Counted from the first letter of the stretch, positions 6,926-13,428 are shown. The stretch is 13,747 nt of DNA from an uncultured Variovorax sp. (GCA_946478645.1 CAMLCW010000104.1:1-13747), one strand, 5' to 3'. A program made the numbers and translations. The notes: generated by a model from the sequence alone, not told the origin.

Positions 6926-7960
6926 ATGAACAAGCGCCAACTGCTCCAGTCCTTCCTCGCCGCCTCGGCCCTCGGCCTGGGCCTGTCCCCTGCCCTCGCG
7001 CAGACCACGACGCCGATCAAGTTCCAGCTCGACTGGCGCTTCGAGGGCCCCTCGGCGCTGTTCCTCCACCCGGCCGCGAAGGGCTACTTCAAGGCCGCCG
7101 GCCTCGACGTGACCATCGACGCGGGCAACGGCTCGGGCGGCACGGTCACGCGCGTGGCCTCGGGTGCCTACGACATGGGCTTTGCCGACCTGGCGGCGCT
7201 GATGGAATTCCACGCTAACAACCCCGACAGCCCCAACAAGCCCGTCGCGGTGATGATGGTCTACAACAACACGCCCGCGTCGGTCATGGCGCTCAAGAAG
7301 AGCGGCATCACCAAGCCGGCCGACCTGGCGGGCAAGAAACTCGGCGCGCCGGTGTTCGACGCCGGGCGCCGCGCGTTCCCGATCTTCGCCAAGGCCAACA
7401 ACATCGGCACGGTCAACTGGACCGCCATGGACCCGACGCTGCGCGAGACCATGCTGATGCGCGGCGACATCGACGCGATCACCGGCTTCACCTTCACCTC
7501 GCTGCTCAACCTCGAGGCACGCGGCGCCAAGACGGCCGACGTGGTGATCCTTCCCTACCCGGACTACGGCGTGAAGCTCTACGGCAACGTGATCATCGCG
7601 TCGCCCAAGCTCATCAAGGAGAACCCCGAGGCGGTGAAGAAATTCCTCTCGGCCTTTGCCAAGGGTGCGAAGGAAGTCATCGCCAATCCGGCGATGGGAA
7701 TCGAATCGGTCAAGGCCCGCGACGGCATCATCGACAGCAAGCTCGAAACGCGTCGCCTGCAACTCGCGATCGACACCGTCATCAACAGCGCCGATGCGCG
7801 CGCCGAGGGCTTCGGCGCGGCGAACGCGGCCCGCATGTCGCTCATGGCCTCGCAGGTGTCGGATGCGTTCAACACCAAGACGCGCGTGAGCGCCGAGGCG
7901 GTGTGGACCGCCGCACTGCTGCCGCCCGCGGCCGAGCTGGGCGGGGTGCTGCGCAAGTGA
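6926..7960 (+). CDS. ABC transporter substrate-binding protein, NMT1/THI5-like
   Basis: A 344-residue periplasmic binding protein. A Sec signal peptide is clear: MNKRQLLQSF, a hydrophobic core, and ALA before QTTTP (cleavage after about residue 25). The mature protein opens with IKFQLDWRFEGPSALFLHPA and continues AKGYFKAAGLDVTI and YDMGFADLAALMEF, the pattern of the NMT1/THI5/SsuA-like group. Members bind thiamine-type pyrimidines, other heterocycles, sulfonates or riboflavin. The ATG at 6926 is fixed by the signal peptide; an in-frame upstream start (6869) would add 19 residues ahead of it. No Shine-Dalgarno site is visible. Its TGA overlaps the GTG of the ATPase gene (GTGA), so the two are translationally coupled. 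A nucleoside-type deaminase ends the operon, favouring a nucleobase-like or aminopyrimidine-like ligand; this is inference. Confidence 0.9.
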   Translation: MNKRQLLQSFLAASALGLGLSPALAQTTTPIKFQLDWRFEGPSALFLHPAAKGYFKAAGLDVTIDAGNGSGGTVTRVASGAYDMGFADLAALMEFHANNPDSPNKPVAVMMVYNNTPASVMALKKSGITKPADLAGKKLGAPVFDAGRRAFPIFAKANNIGTVNWTAMDPTLRETMLMRGDIDAITGFTFTSLLNLEARGAKTADVVILPYPDYGVKLYGNVIIASPKLIKENPEAVKKFLSAFAKGAKEVIANPAMGIESVKARDGIIDSKLETRRLQLAIDTVINSADARAEGFGAANAARMSLMASQVSDAFNTKTRVSAEAVWTAALLPPAAELGGVLRK

Positions 7961-8787
7961 CGCCCTTCGTCGAATTCCAGGACGTCTGGCTCGCCTACAA
8001 CGAAGAACTGCTGCGCGCGAACCATTTCGCGGTCGAGGCCATCGACCTGCAGGTGAAGCGCGGCGAGTTCATCGCCATCGTCGGCCCGTCGGGCTGCGGC
8101 AAGTCGACCTTCATGAAGCTCACCACGGGGCTGAAGATGCCGTCGATGGGCAAGATCCGCATCGACGGCCAGCCCGTGACCGGGCCGCTGAAGATCTCGG
8201 GCATGGCCTTCCAGGCGCCGTCGCTGCTGCCCTGGCGCACCACGGTCGACAACGTGCTGCTGCCGCTGGAGATCGTCGAACCCTACCGGTCGAGCTTCAA
8301 GGCGAAGCGCAAGGAATACGAGGAGCGCGCCCGCAAGCTGCTGCAGAAGGTGGGCCTGGCCGGCTACGAAGACAAGTTTCCCTGGCAGCTGTCGGGCGGC
8401 ATGCAGCAGCGTGCGAGCATCTGCCGCGCGCTGATCCACGAGCCCAAGATGCTGCTGCTCGACGAGCCCTTCGGCGCGCTCGACGCGTTCACGCGCGAAG
8501 AGCTCTGGTGCATCCTGCGCGACCTCTGGACCGAGCAGCAGTTCAACGTGATCCTGGTCACGCACGACCTGCGCGAATCGGTGTTCCTGGCCGACACGGT
8601 CTACGTGATGAGCAAGAGCCCGGGCCGCTTCGTGGTGAAGCGCGAGATCGAACTGCCGCGCCCGCGCGAACTCGAGGTCACCTACACCAAGGAATTCACC
8701 GACATCGTGCTCGAACTGCGCGGCCACATCGGCGCGATCCGCGGCGGCGCAGCGACGGCCAAAGCCACTGCCGCGGCCGCGCATTGA
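7957..8787 (+). CDS. ABC transporter ATP-binding protein (nitrate/sulfonate/taurine-type)
   Basis: A 276-residue cytoplasmic ATPase subunit of the SsuB/TauB/ThiZ-like group. Motifs: Walker A GPSGCGKST (43-51), Q-loop Gln86 in MAFQAPSLLPWRT, signature LSGGMQQR (145-152), Walker B MLLLDEP (165-171), D-loop GALD and switch His203 in LVTHDL. All catalytic residues are intact. The start is GTG at 7957, which overlaps the binding-protein stop by 4 nt and places the first strand (VEFQDVWLAY) at the N-terminus as usual; an ATG at 7903 would overlap the upstream gene by 58 bp. The C-terminal stretch is Ala-rich (ATAKATAAAAH). The permease starts 10 nt after its stop. Confidence 0.94.
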   Translation: MTPFVEFQDVWLAYNEELLRANHFAVEAIDLQVKRGEFIAIVGPSGCGKSTFMKLTTGLKMPSMGKIRIDGQPVTGPLKISGMAFQAPSLLPWRTTVDNVLLPLEIVEPYRSSFKAKRKEYEERARKLLQKVGLAGYEDKFPWQLSGGMQQRASICRALIHEPKMLLLDEPFGALDAFTREELWCILRDLWTEQQFNVILVTHDLRESVFLADTVYVMSKSPGRFVVKREIELPRPRELEVTYTKEFTDIVLELRGHIGAIRGGAATAKATAAAAH

Positions 8788-8797
8788 GGAAGCAGCC

Positions 8798-9565
8798 ATG
8801 AAGAACACCAAGCAACTCGAACGCTGGTCGCCCTGGCTGCTGCTCGTGGCGGTGATCCTGCTGTGGCAGGTGATCTGCGCGGGCTTCGGCGTGTCGGACT
8901 TCATCTTCCCGAGCCCGCTGCGCATCTGGGAACAGTTCTGGGAATTCAAGGCCATCATCGCGGGCCACGCCTGGCGCACCTTCTGGGTCACGATGGCGGG
9001 CTTCGGTCTGGCCATCGTCGTGGGCGTGCTGCTGGGCTTCGTGATCGGCAGTTCGCGCCTGGCCTATGCCGCGATCTATCCGCTCATGACGGCCTTCAAC
9101 GCGCTGCCCAAGGCGGCCTTCGTGCCGATCCTCGTGGTGTGGTTCGGCATTGGCGTCGGTCCCGCGATCCTCACGGCCTTCCTGATCAGCTTCTTCCCGA
9201 TCATGGTCAACATCGCGACCGGCCTCGCCACGCTGGAGCCCGAGCTCGAGGACGTGCTGCGCGTGCTCGGCGCCAAGCGCTGGGACGTGCTCATGAAGAT
9301 CGGCCTGCCACGCTCGATGCCCTACTTCTTCGGCTCGCTCAAGGTGGCGATCACGCTGGCGTTCGTGGGCACCACGGTCAGCGAGATGACCGCGGCCAAC
9401 GAGGGCATCGGCTACCTGCTGATCTCGGCCGGCTCGGCCATGCAGATGGGCCTGGCCTTTGCGGGCCTGATGGTGGTCGGCGCGATGGCGATGCTGATGT
9501 ACGAGCTCTTCAGCGCGGTCGAGAAGCACACGACCGGCTGGGCGCACCGGGGGTCGCAGGCATGA
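8798..9565 (+). CDS. ABC transporter permease (BPD_transp_1, SsuC/ThiX type)
   Basis: A 255-residue inner-membrane permease with about six hydrophobic segments (roughly 12-28, 63-83, 89-112, 118-142, 180-196 and 217-236). The cytoplasmic EAA loop that docks to the ATPase is visible as EDVLRVLGAKRWDVLMKIGLP (residues 151-171), with its conserved Gly and Pro. GAGGA (8786-8790) sits 7 nt before the ATG. The subunit would act as a homodimer, because only one permease gene is present. Its TGA overlaps an ATG (9562-9565), the first codon of the small bridging frame described separately. Confidence 0.93.
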   Translation: MKNTKQLERWSPWLLLVAVILLWQVICAGFGVSDFIFPSPLRIWEQFWEFKAIIAGHAWRTFWVTMAGFGLAIVVGVLLGFVIGSSRLAYAAIYPLMTAFNALPKAAFVPILVVWFGIGVGPAILTAFLISFFPIMVNIATGLATLEPELEDVLRVLGAKRWDVLMKIGLPRSMPYFFGSLKVAITLAFVGTTVSEMTAANEGIGYLLISAGSAMQMGLAFAGLMVVGAMAMLMYELFSAVEKHTTGWAHRGSQA

Positions 9566-9690
9566 GCATGAGGCACTCCCCCAGGCTTCGCGCACTTCGT
9601 GTCGCTTCGCCCACCCCCTCGCCGGGGGCAACACCAGCGGCCCGGCAAAGCCGGTTCCGCGGTGTTTCGCGCACGGGGTGCACTGCATGA
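9562..9690 (+). other. 42-codon open frame bridging permease and deaminase
   Basis: The frame runs from ATG 9562 to TGA 9688-9690. Its start overlaps the permease stop (ATGA, 9562-9565) and its stop overlaps the deaminase ATG (ATGA, 9687-9690). The peptide begins MSMRHSPRLRALRV and is Arg/Pro/Ser-rich and low in complexity; it is encoded mainly by the intergenic repeat, so a peptide function is doubtful. What may matter is that ribosomes leaving the permease could run through the hairpins and reach the deaminase start. No separate Shine-Dalgarno is obvious. A coincidental open frame in repeat DNA is the alternative. Confidence 0.3.
9573..9669. repeat. REP-like intergenic repeat with two strong hairpins
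   Basis: The 120 nt between permease and deaminase contain stacked inverted repeats. Hairpin 1: CCCCC (9614-9618) and GGGGG (9624-9628) around TCGCC. Hairpin 2: AACACC (9630-9635), GCGG (9637-9640) and CCGGC (9642-9646) pair with GCCGG (9650-9654), CCGC (9657-9660) and GGTGTT (9661-9666) around an AAA loop: 15 bp with small bulges. An imperfect repeat precedes them (GCGCAC with GTGTCGC, 9590-9604). I recall near-identical segments (CTCCCCCAGGCTTCGCGC and onward) scattered between genes of Variovorax and relatives, so this is probably a multicopy extragenic repeat; only one copy is in this window. Confidence 0.65.
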
Positions 9691-10163
9691 CGCCGGCGCA
9701 GGCGATCGAGGCACTGCGCCGCGCCGATGCCGTGGCGCGGCGCGCCATGGCGATGGGCCGGCATCCGTTCGGCGCGGTGCTGGTCGCGCCCGACGGCGAG
9801 ACGATCCTCGCCGAGCAGGGCAACATCGACACCGTGCAGCACGCCGAAGCCACGCTCGCGCGCCATGCCGCGCAGAACTGGCCGGCCGACTACCTGTGGC
9901 AGTGCACGCTGGTCACCACCTTCGAGCCCTGTGCGATGTGCGCGGGCACGAGCTATTGGGCGAACATCGGCCGCGTCGTCTACGGCGCCGAAGAGAGCGC
10001 ATTGCTTGCGCTCACCGGCGACCATCCCGAGAACCCGACCCTCAGCCTGCCCTGCCGCGAGGTGTTCGCGCGCGGACAGAAGCGCATCGAGGTGATCGGG
10101 CCGGTGCCCGAGGTGGCCGACGAGATGGTCGCCACGCACCGGGGCTTCTGGGAGACGCGTTAG
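9687..10163 (+). CDS. Nucleoside/guanine deaminase-like zinc enzyme (CDA superfamily)
   Basis: A 158-residue cytosolic deaminase of the COG0590 group, hydrolytically removing an amino group from a base or nucleoside. The zinc site is complete: HAE (His52, catalytic Glu54) and PCAMC (Cys82, Cys85). The following GTSYWANIGRVVYGAE matches the guanine-deaminase style (CxGxxYWA) better than the tRNA adenosine deaminase TadA. It lacks the C-terminal features I would need to name it GuaD. ATG 9687 was chosen for its ATGA overlap with the bridging frame; an in-frame GTG at 9678 would add three residues. It is last in the ABC operon, so it probably acts on the imported compound. The stop is 16 nt from that of the convergent methyltransferase gene. 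Confidence 0.85.
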   Translation: MTPAQAIEALRRADAVARRAMAMGRHPFGAVLVAPDGETILAEQGNIDTVQHAEATLARHAAQNWPADYLWQCTLVTTFEPCAMCAGTSYWANIGRVVYGAEESALLALTGDHPENPTLSLPCREVFARGQKRIEVIGPVPEVADEMVATHRGFWETR

Positions 10164-10179
10164 CGCCGCGCGCACTCGC

Positions 10180-11061
10180 TCAGTCGCGGCCGGCCTTCAT
10201 CACCGCGGGCGGCGCCGAGCGCGCACGCGCCTCGACCAGCCAGCAGGCGGCTGTGAAGCGCACCTCGGCGCCATGCACGAAGGGCTCGAAGGCGGCGCGC
10301 ACCACCTCGATCACACGGGCGCGCGTCGGCGCGGCGGCCTGCGCAAGCGCCAGCCCCACGGGCCCGAGCCGGCCGAGGTAGGGCACGAGGCCCGGCTCCG
10401 GCATGCAGCAGGCGAAGTCCACCGGCTGCACGTCGATGCCGGTCCAGCCGCTGTCCTCGAGGATCGCGGCCACGCGGTTGCGCTCGGCAAAGGCGAACTG
10501 TCCCGGCGCGCCGGGCCGGCGCGGCGGCAGGCCCGGCAGCAGCGGCGCCGCCGCGCGTTCGGCGGTGGTCATGAACGGATTCTCTGCCGCGCCGCGCCAG
10601 GCAATGAAGCGCAGTGCAGCGCCCGCCTTCGCGGCCCGCCGCAGGTTCGAGAACGCCCGCACCGGGTCGTTGAAGAACATCACGCCGAGGCGCGAGACGA
10701 CGGTGTCGAAGCCCGCGGGCTCGAACGCATGGTCCTGCGCATCGGCCTCGATGAAGTTCGCCGCAAGGCGTTCGCGGCTGGCGCGCGCACGCGCGGCTTC
10801 GATCATCGGACTGGAGATGTCGATGCCCGTGCAGCGTCCCTGGCTGCCGAGCCGTCGCGCCAGCGCGAGCGCGACGGCGCCCGTGCCGCAGCCCACGTCG
10901 AGCACGCGGCGGGCGCCGTCGGCGGGCACGGCTTCGACGAGCGCCGCCGCAAGCGGTTCGAAAAGGCCGTCGAGCAGGGCCTGCGTGTCGACCCAGGCAC
11001 GGCCTGCGGGGCCGTTCCAGAGCTTCGCCTGTTCGCTGGCGGCCTCGGAGATGTCGTTCAT
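10180..11061 (-). CDS. Class I SAM-dependent methyltransferase
   Basis: A 293-residue cytoplasmic methyltransferase of the UbiE/Methyltransf_11-25 type. Motif I VLDVGCGTG (53-61) binds SAM; GIDIS (79-83) carries the acidic residue for the ribose; EADAQDHAF (105-113) and FDTVVSRLGVMFF (118-130) are motifs II-III. The C-terminal half (FIAWRGAAENPF at 152-163, FACCMPEP at 216-223) is a substrate region I cannot assign. Few cysteines are present and the ArsM cysteine set is not recognisable. The start ATG 11061 directly precedes the typical NDISEAASEQAKLW opening; AAAGGA lies about 8 nt upstream. It is divergent from the MerR regulator and transcribed from a MerR-type promoter, so the regulator's signal is the best clue to its substrate. 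Confidence 0.9.
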   Translation of the reverse strand: MNDISEAASEQAKLWNGPAGRAWVDTQALLDGLFEPLAAALVEAVPADGARRVLDVGCGTGAVALALARRLGSQGRCTGIDISSPMIEAARARASRERLAANFIEADAQDHAFEPAGFDTVVSRLGVMFFNDPVRAFSNLRRAAKAGAALRFIAWRGAAENPFMTTAERAAAPLLPGLPPRRPGAPGQFAFAERNRVAAILEDSGWTGIDVQPVDFACCMPEPGLVPYLGRLGPVGLALAQAAAPTRARVIEVVRAAFEPFVHGAEVRFTAACWLVEARARSAPPAVMKAGRD

Positions 11062-11101
11062 GGCGTGGTCCTTTCACTTGCCTTGGAGAAGCGGAGCCTT
11101 C

Positions 11102-11132
11102 ACTATGCAAGCTCAAGTCGACTTGAGGTCAA
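11102..11132 (-). promoter_or_regulatory. MerR-type promoter and operator for the methyltransferase gene
   Basis: Reading the minus strand: -35 TTGACC (plus 11127-11132), a 19-bp spacer, then -10 CATAGT (plus 11102-11107). The spacer and edge of the -35 hold the perfect 16-bp palindrome CTCAAGTCGACTTGAG (11112-11127). An overlong 19-20-bp spacer with a palindromic operator between the boxes is the hallmark of promoters activated by MerR proteins through DNA untwisting. The palindrome also provides the GAGG (11125-11128) that probably serves as the Shine-Dalgarno site of merR, 8 nt before its ATG. A plausible opposite-strand promoter for merR is TTGCCT (11078-11083) with CACTAT (11101-11106), spacer 17 bp, so the regulator would also control itself. 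Confidence 0.8.
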
Positions 11133-11136
11133 GAGA

Positions 11137-11610
11137 ATGACGACGAAACATCTGGACATCGGCGAGGTGGCGCAACGCTCCGGCCTGTCGGCATCGGCCC
11201 TGCGCTACTACGACGAAAAGGGGCTGATCAGCTCCACCGGTCGGCGCGGCCTGCGGCGGCTGTTCGACGAACGCGTGCTCGAGCGGCTGGCGCTGATCGC
11301 GCTGGGCCGTGCGGCCGGCTTCTCGCTCGACGAGATCGCGTCGATGTTCGCGCCCGACGGCCGGCCCGACATCGACCGCAGGATGCTCGCGGCCAAGGCC
11401 GACGAGATCGATCGCACGATCCGCGGCCTGGCCGCGATGCGCGACGGACTGCGGCACGCGGCGGTGTGCCCGGCGCCGAGCCACATGGAATGCGCCACGT
11501 TCCGGCGCATCGTGGGCGCCGCGGCCTCGGGTGCGATCGGCGGGCGCCGCACGAAGGCGCCCGCCGCAAAGGCGGCTGCTACTGCTTCTCGGCCAGGCCG
11601 AGGCTCTTGA
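11137..11610 (+). CDS. MerR-family transcriptional regulator
   Basis: A 157-residue DNA-binding regulator. The N-terminal winged helix-turn-helix is clear: LDIGEVAQRSGLSASALRYY (6-25), then DEKGLI and a wing (GRRGLRRLFDE). A dimerisation helix spans about 78-107 (DRRMLAAKADEIDRTIRGL), followed by a loop with CPAPSHMEC, Cys111 and Cys119. This CX7C spacing equals that of the copper sensor CueR, though the Ser77 of CueR appears to be Arg76 here. The four-cysteine iron-sulfur cluster of SoxR is absent. ATG 11137 fixes the usual N-terminus; a 445-residue open frame from 10273 is antisense to the methyltransferase and is not coding upstream. The 3' end overlaps the convergent Bug gene by 32 bp. 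The signal may be a metal, a thiol-reactive compound or a redox cue; unknown. Confidence 0.93.
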   Translation: MTTKHLDIGEVAQRSGLSASALRYYDEKGLISSTGRRGLRRLFDERVLERLALIALGRAAGFSLDEIASMFAPDGRPDIDRRMLAAKADEIDRTIRGLAAMRDGLRHAAVCPAPSHMECATFRRIVGAAASGAIGGRRTKAPAAKAAATASRPGRGS

Positions 11611-12535
11611 TCAGGCCGGTGTAACGCACCTGCTCGGCCTGCACGAAATCGCCGAACGCCTTGCCGTCGCGAAACACCAATGGCGTGTTGGCCTTGTCGG
11701 CCTTGCTGGTGTAGGCCTCGGCATGCGCGGCCTTCCGGCAGGCGGCTTCGAGCTTCTGACGGATCGGCGCCGGCAGCCCCTTGGGCGCGATCAGGCCGCC
11801 CCAGACCGATGCTTCCAACGGAAAGCCGGTCTCGGCGGCGGTGGGCACGTCGGGGTAGGCCGGCAGCCGGCGCTTCGCGAGCACCGCCAGGCCGCGCAGC
11901 TTGTACTGCGTGGAGACGGTCGGCGTCTCGTTGAACAGCGCCACCTGCTGGCCCAGCAGCCCGGTGACCATTTCGCCGGAGCTCTTGTAGGGCACGTGCA
12001 GGCCGGTGGCCTTGGCCTGGTCGAGCAGCATCGCCATCGACAGGTGCAGCACCGTGCCGGTGCCCGATGAGCCGTAGGCCAGCTGGTCGGGCTTGGCCTT
12101 GGCCGCGGCCATCACGTCGCCGAGCGACTTGAAGGGCGAATCGGGCTTGACCATCATCATCAGCGGCACGTCGTAGGTGCCGCAGAGGTGATCGAAATTC
12201 TCGTGCGTGTAGCCGGTGTTGCGCAGCGCGGGCTGCAGCACTTCGGGCCCGATGACCGACAGCCCGATGGTGTAGCCGTCGGCCTGCGCATTCTTGAGTG
12301 CGGTCATGCCGATGGCGCCGCCGGCGCCGGCCTTGTTGTCGATCACCACCGGCACGCCGAGCTGGTCGGCCAGCGGCTGCTGGAGGAAGCGCGCCATGAT
12401 GTCGGAGGTGCCGCCCGGGCCGAACGGCACGACGAGCGTGACGGGGCGCGACGGGTAGGCGGGCTGGGCCTGCACGGCGGCAGGCAGGCACAGGACAAGG
12501 GCGGCGGCGGCGGCGCAGGCGGTTCTTGAAGTCAT
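11579..12535 (-). CDS. Bug-family tripartite tricarboxylate transporter substrate-binding protein
   Basis: A 318-residue periplasmic receptor (TctC/Bug family). A Sec signal peptide (MTSRTACAAAAALVLCLPAA, cleavage near VQA before QPAYPSRP) leads into VTLVVPFGPGGTSD (32-45), the family ligand-loop signature, then NKAGAGGAIG (about residues 68-77), also typical. ATG 12535 was chosen because it directly starts the signal peptide and has AGGGAG 9 nt upstream; an in-frame ATG at 12571 would add 12 residues and overlap the upstream gene. It follows the aldolase gene by 32 nt. No TctA/TctB membrane subunits are in the window, as is common for the many orphan Bug genes of this group, so it may serve a transporter encoded elsewhere or act as a sensor. 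The ligand is probably a carboxylate related to the aldolase/dehydratase substrate. Confidence 0.93.
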   Translation of the reverse strand: MTSRTACAAAAALVLCLPAAVQAQPAYPSRPVTLVVPFGPGGTSDIMARFLQQPLADQLGVPVVIDNKAGAGGAIGMTALKNAQADGYTIGLSVIGPEVLQPALRNTGYTHENFDHLCGTYDVPLMMMVKPDSPFKSLGDVMAAAKAKPDQLAYGSSGTGTVLHLSMAMLLDQAKATGLHVPYKSSGEMVTGLLGQQVALFNETPTVSTQYKLRGLAVLAKRRLPAYPDVPTAAETGFPLEASVWGGLIAPKGLPAPIRQKLEAACRKAAHAEAYTSKADKANTPLVFRDGKAFGDFVQAEQVRYTGLIKSLGLAEKQ

Positions 12536-12567
12536 GGAAGGTCTCCCTGGTTCGATGAATGCACGGC

Positions 12568-13377
12568 TCAATACACGGCGCTCTCGAAGCCGCGCGCAAG
12601 GCTGGGCTGGATCGCGTCGATGAAGGCGGTGGCCTGGCGCACCATCATTCCCATGTCGGACGCGACGGCAACGAACGAATAGCCCATCGCCACGAAGCTG
12701 GCCACCACCTCAGGCGTGGGGCCGACGATGCCGCACGGAATGCCTACCTTGCGGCAACGCGCGGCCACGTCGGCGATGACGGCCTGCACCTCGGGGTGCA
12801 GGATGTTGCCGATGTGGCCCATGTTGGCCGACAGGTCGCCGGGGCCGAGGAACAGCGCATCGACGCCTTCGACCGCCGCGATGTCTTCGAGCGCGGCCAC
12901 CGCGGTCGGGGTTTCGAGCTGAATGATGGTGAACACCGAATCATTGGCGCGCTTGCCGTAGTCCTTCACGGTGCCGTAGCCACTGGCGCGGAACATGGCC
13001 GCGAAGCCGCGCTGGCCCTGGGGCGGGTACTTGGCATACGAGACGGCGCGGCGCGCCGCGTCGGCGGAATCGACGAAAGGCACCATCACGCTCTGCGCGC
13101 CAAGGTCGAGCGCGCGCTTGAAGAGCACCATGTCGTTGGCCGCGAGGCGCACCACCGGTGCGGCGCGCGTGCCGGCAATGGCCTGCAGCAGGTGCAGCGT
13201 GTCGCGCTCGTCGATCGGCACGTGCTCCTGGTCGACCAGCAGCCACTCGAAGCCGGCGCGGCCCATGGCTTCGGCGGTGCTCGCGGTGCCGGACATCAGC
13301 CAGGTGCCGAGCGGCGTGCCGGGTTGCTTGAGGCGCGCGCGGAAGGGATTGGAAAGCAGGTCGGGTGTCGAGGACAT
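12568..13377 (-). CDS. HpcH/HpaI-family class II aldolase
   Basis: A 269-residue cytoplasmic metal-dependent aldolase that cleaves 2-keto-3-deoxy (or 4-hydroxy-2-oxo) acids to pyruvate and an aldehyde. Seen: LLVDQEHVPID with catalytic His52, Arg77 (VVRL) for the carboxylate, PPQGQRG (118-124), metal ligand Glu155 in QLETPTAV and metal ligand Asp181 in LGPGDLS. Length is normal for the family (about 250-270). ATG 13377 is the natural N-terminus, but no Shine-Dalgarno site precedes it; the upstream 50 nt read as a pyrimidine-rich stretch on the minus strand. It lies between the dehydratase (51 nt) and the Bug gene (32 nt). With the dehydratase it suggests non-phosphorylative sugar-acid breakdown, for example of pentonates. 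The exact substrate, including 4-hydroxy-2-oxoheptanedioate versus keto-deoxy sugar acid, cannot be told. Confidence 0.92.
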   Translation of the reverse strand: MSSTPDLLSNPFRARLKQPGTPLGTWLMSGTASTAEAMGRAGFEWLLVDQEHVPIDERDTLHLLQAIAGTRAAPVVRLAANDMVLFKRALDLGAQSVMVPFVDSADAARRAVSYAKYPPQGQRGFAAMFRASGYGTVKDYGKRANDSVFTIIQLETPTAVAALEDIAAVEGVDALFLGPGDLSANMGHIGNILHPEVQAVIADVAARCRKVGIPCGIVGPTPEVVASFVAMGYSFVAVASDMGMMVRQATAFIDAIQPSLARGFESAVY

Positions 13378-13428
13378 GGTGTTGCCGTTGTGAAGAGATG
13401 AAAGAAGAAAAAGAAGCGCGGTGACGCG

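Noticed and set aside
7579..9015. 478-codon minus-strand open frame across the ABC genes
   Set aside because: It spans three real genes on the other strand that have full ABC motifs. Long antisense frames are expected in GC-rich coding DNA.
8696..9853. 385-codon minus-strand open frame over permease and repeat
   Set aside because: Its product is a His/Arg/Asp-rich low-complexity shadow. The permease and deaminase on the plus strand explain this DNA.
10164..10195. Terminator between deaminase and methyltransferase genes
   Set aside because: GCCGCG/CGCGGC can pair around a 14-nt loop, but there is no T-run on either strand and the stem is weak.
10273..11136. N-terminal extension of the MerR gene in a 445-codon open frame
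   Set aside because: The extension is antisense to the methyltransferase and has no MerR homology. The HTH begins right after ATG 11137.
11137..11610. SoxR identity for the MerR regulator
   Set aside because: The operator is SoxR-like, but the CX2CXCX5C iron-sulfur cluster motif is absent; only Cys111 and Cys119 are present.
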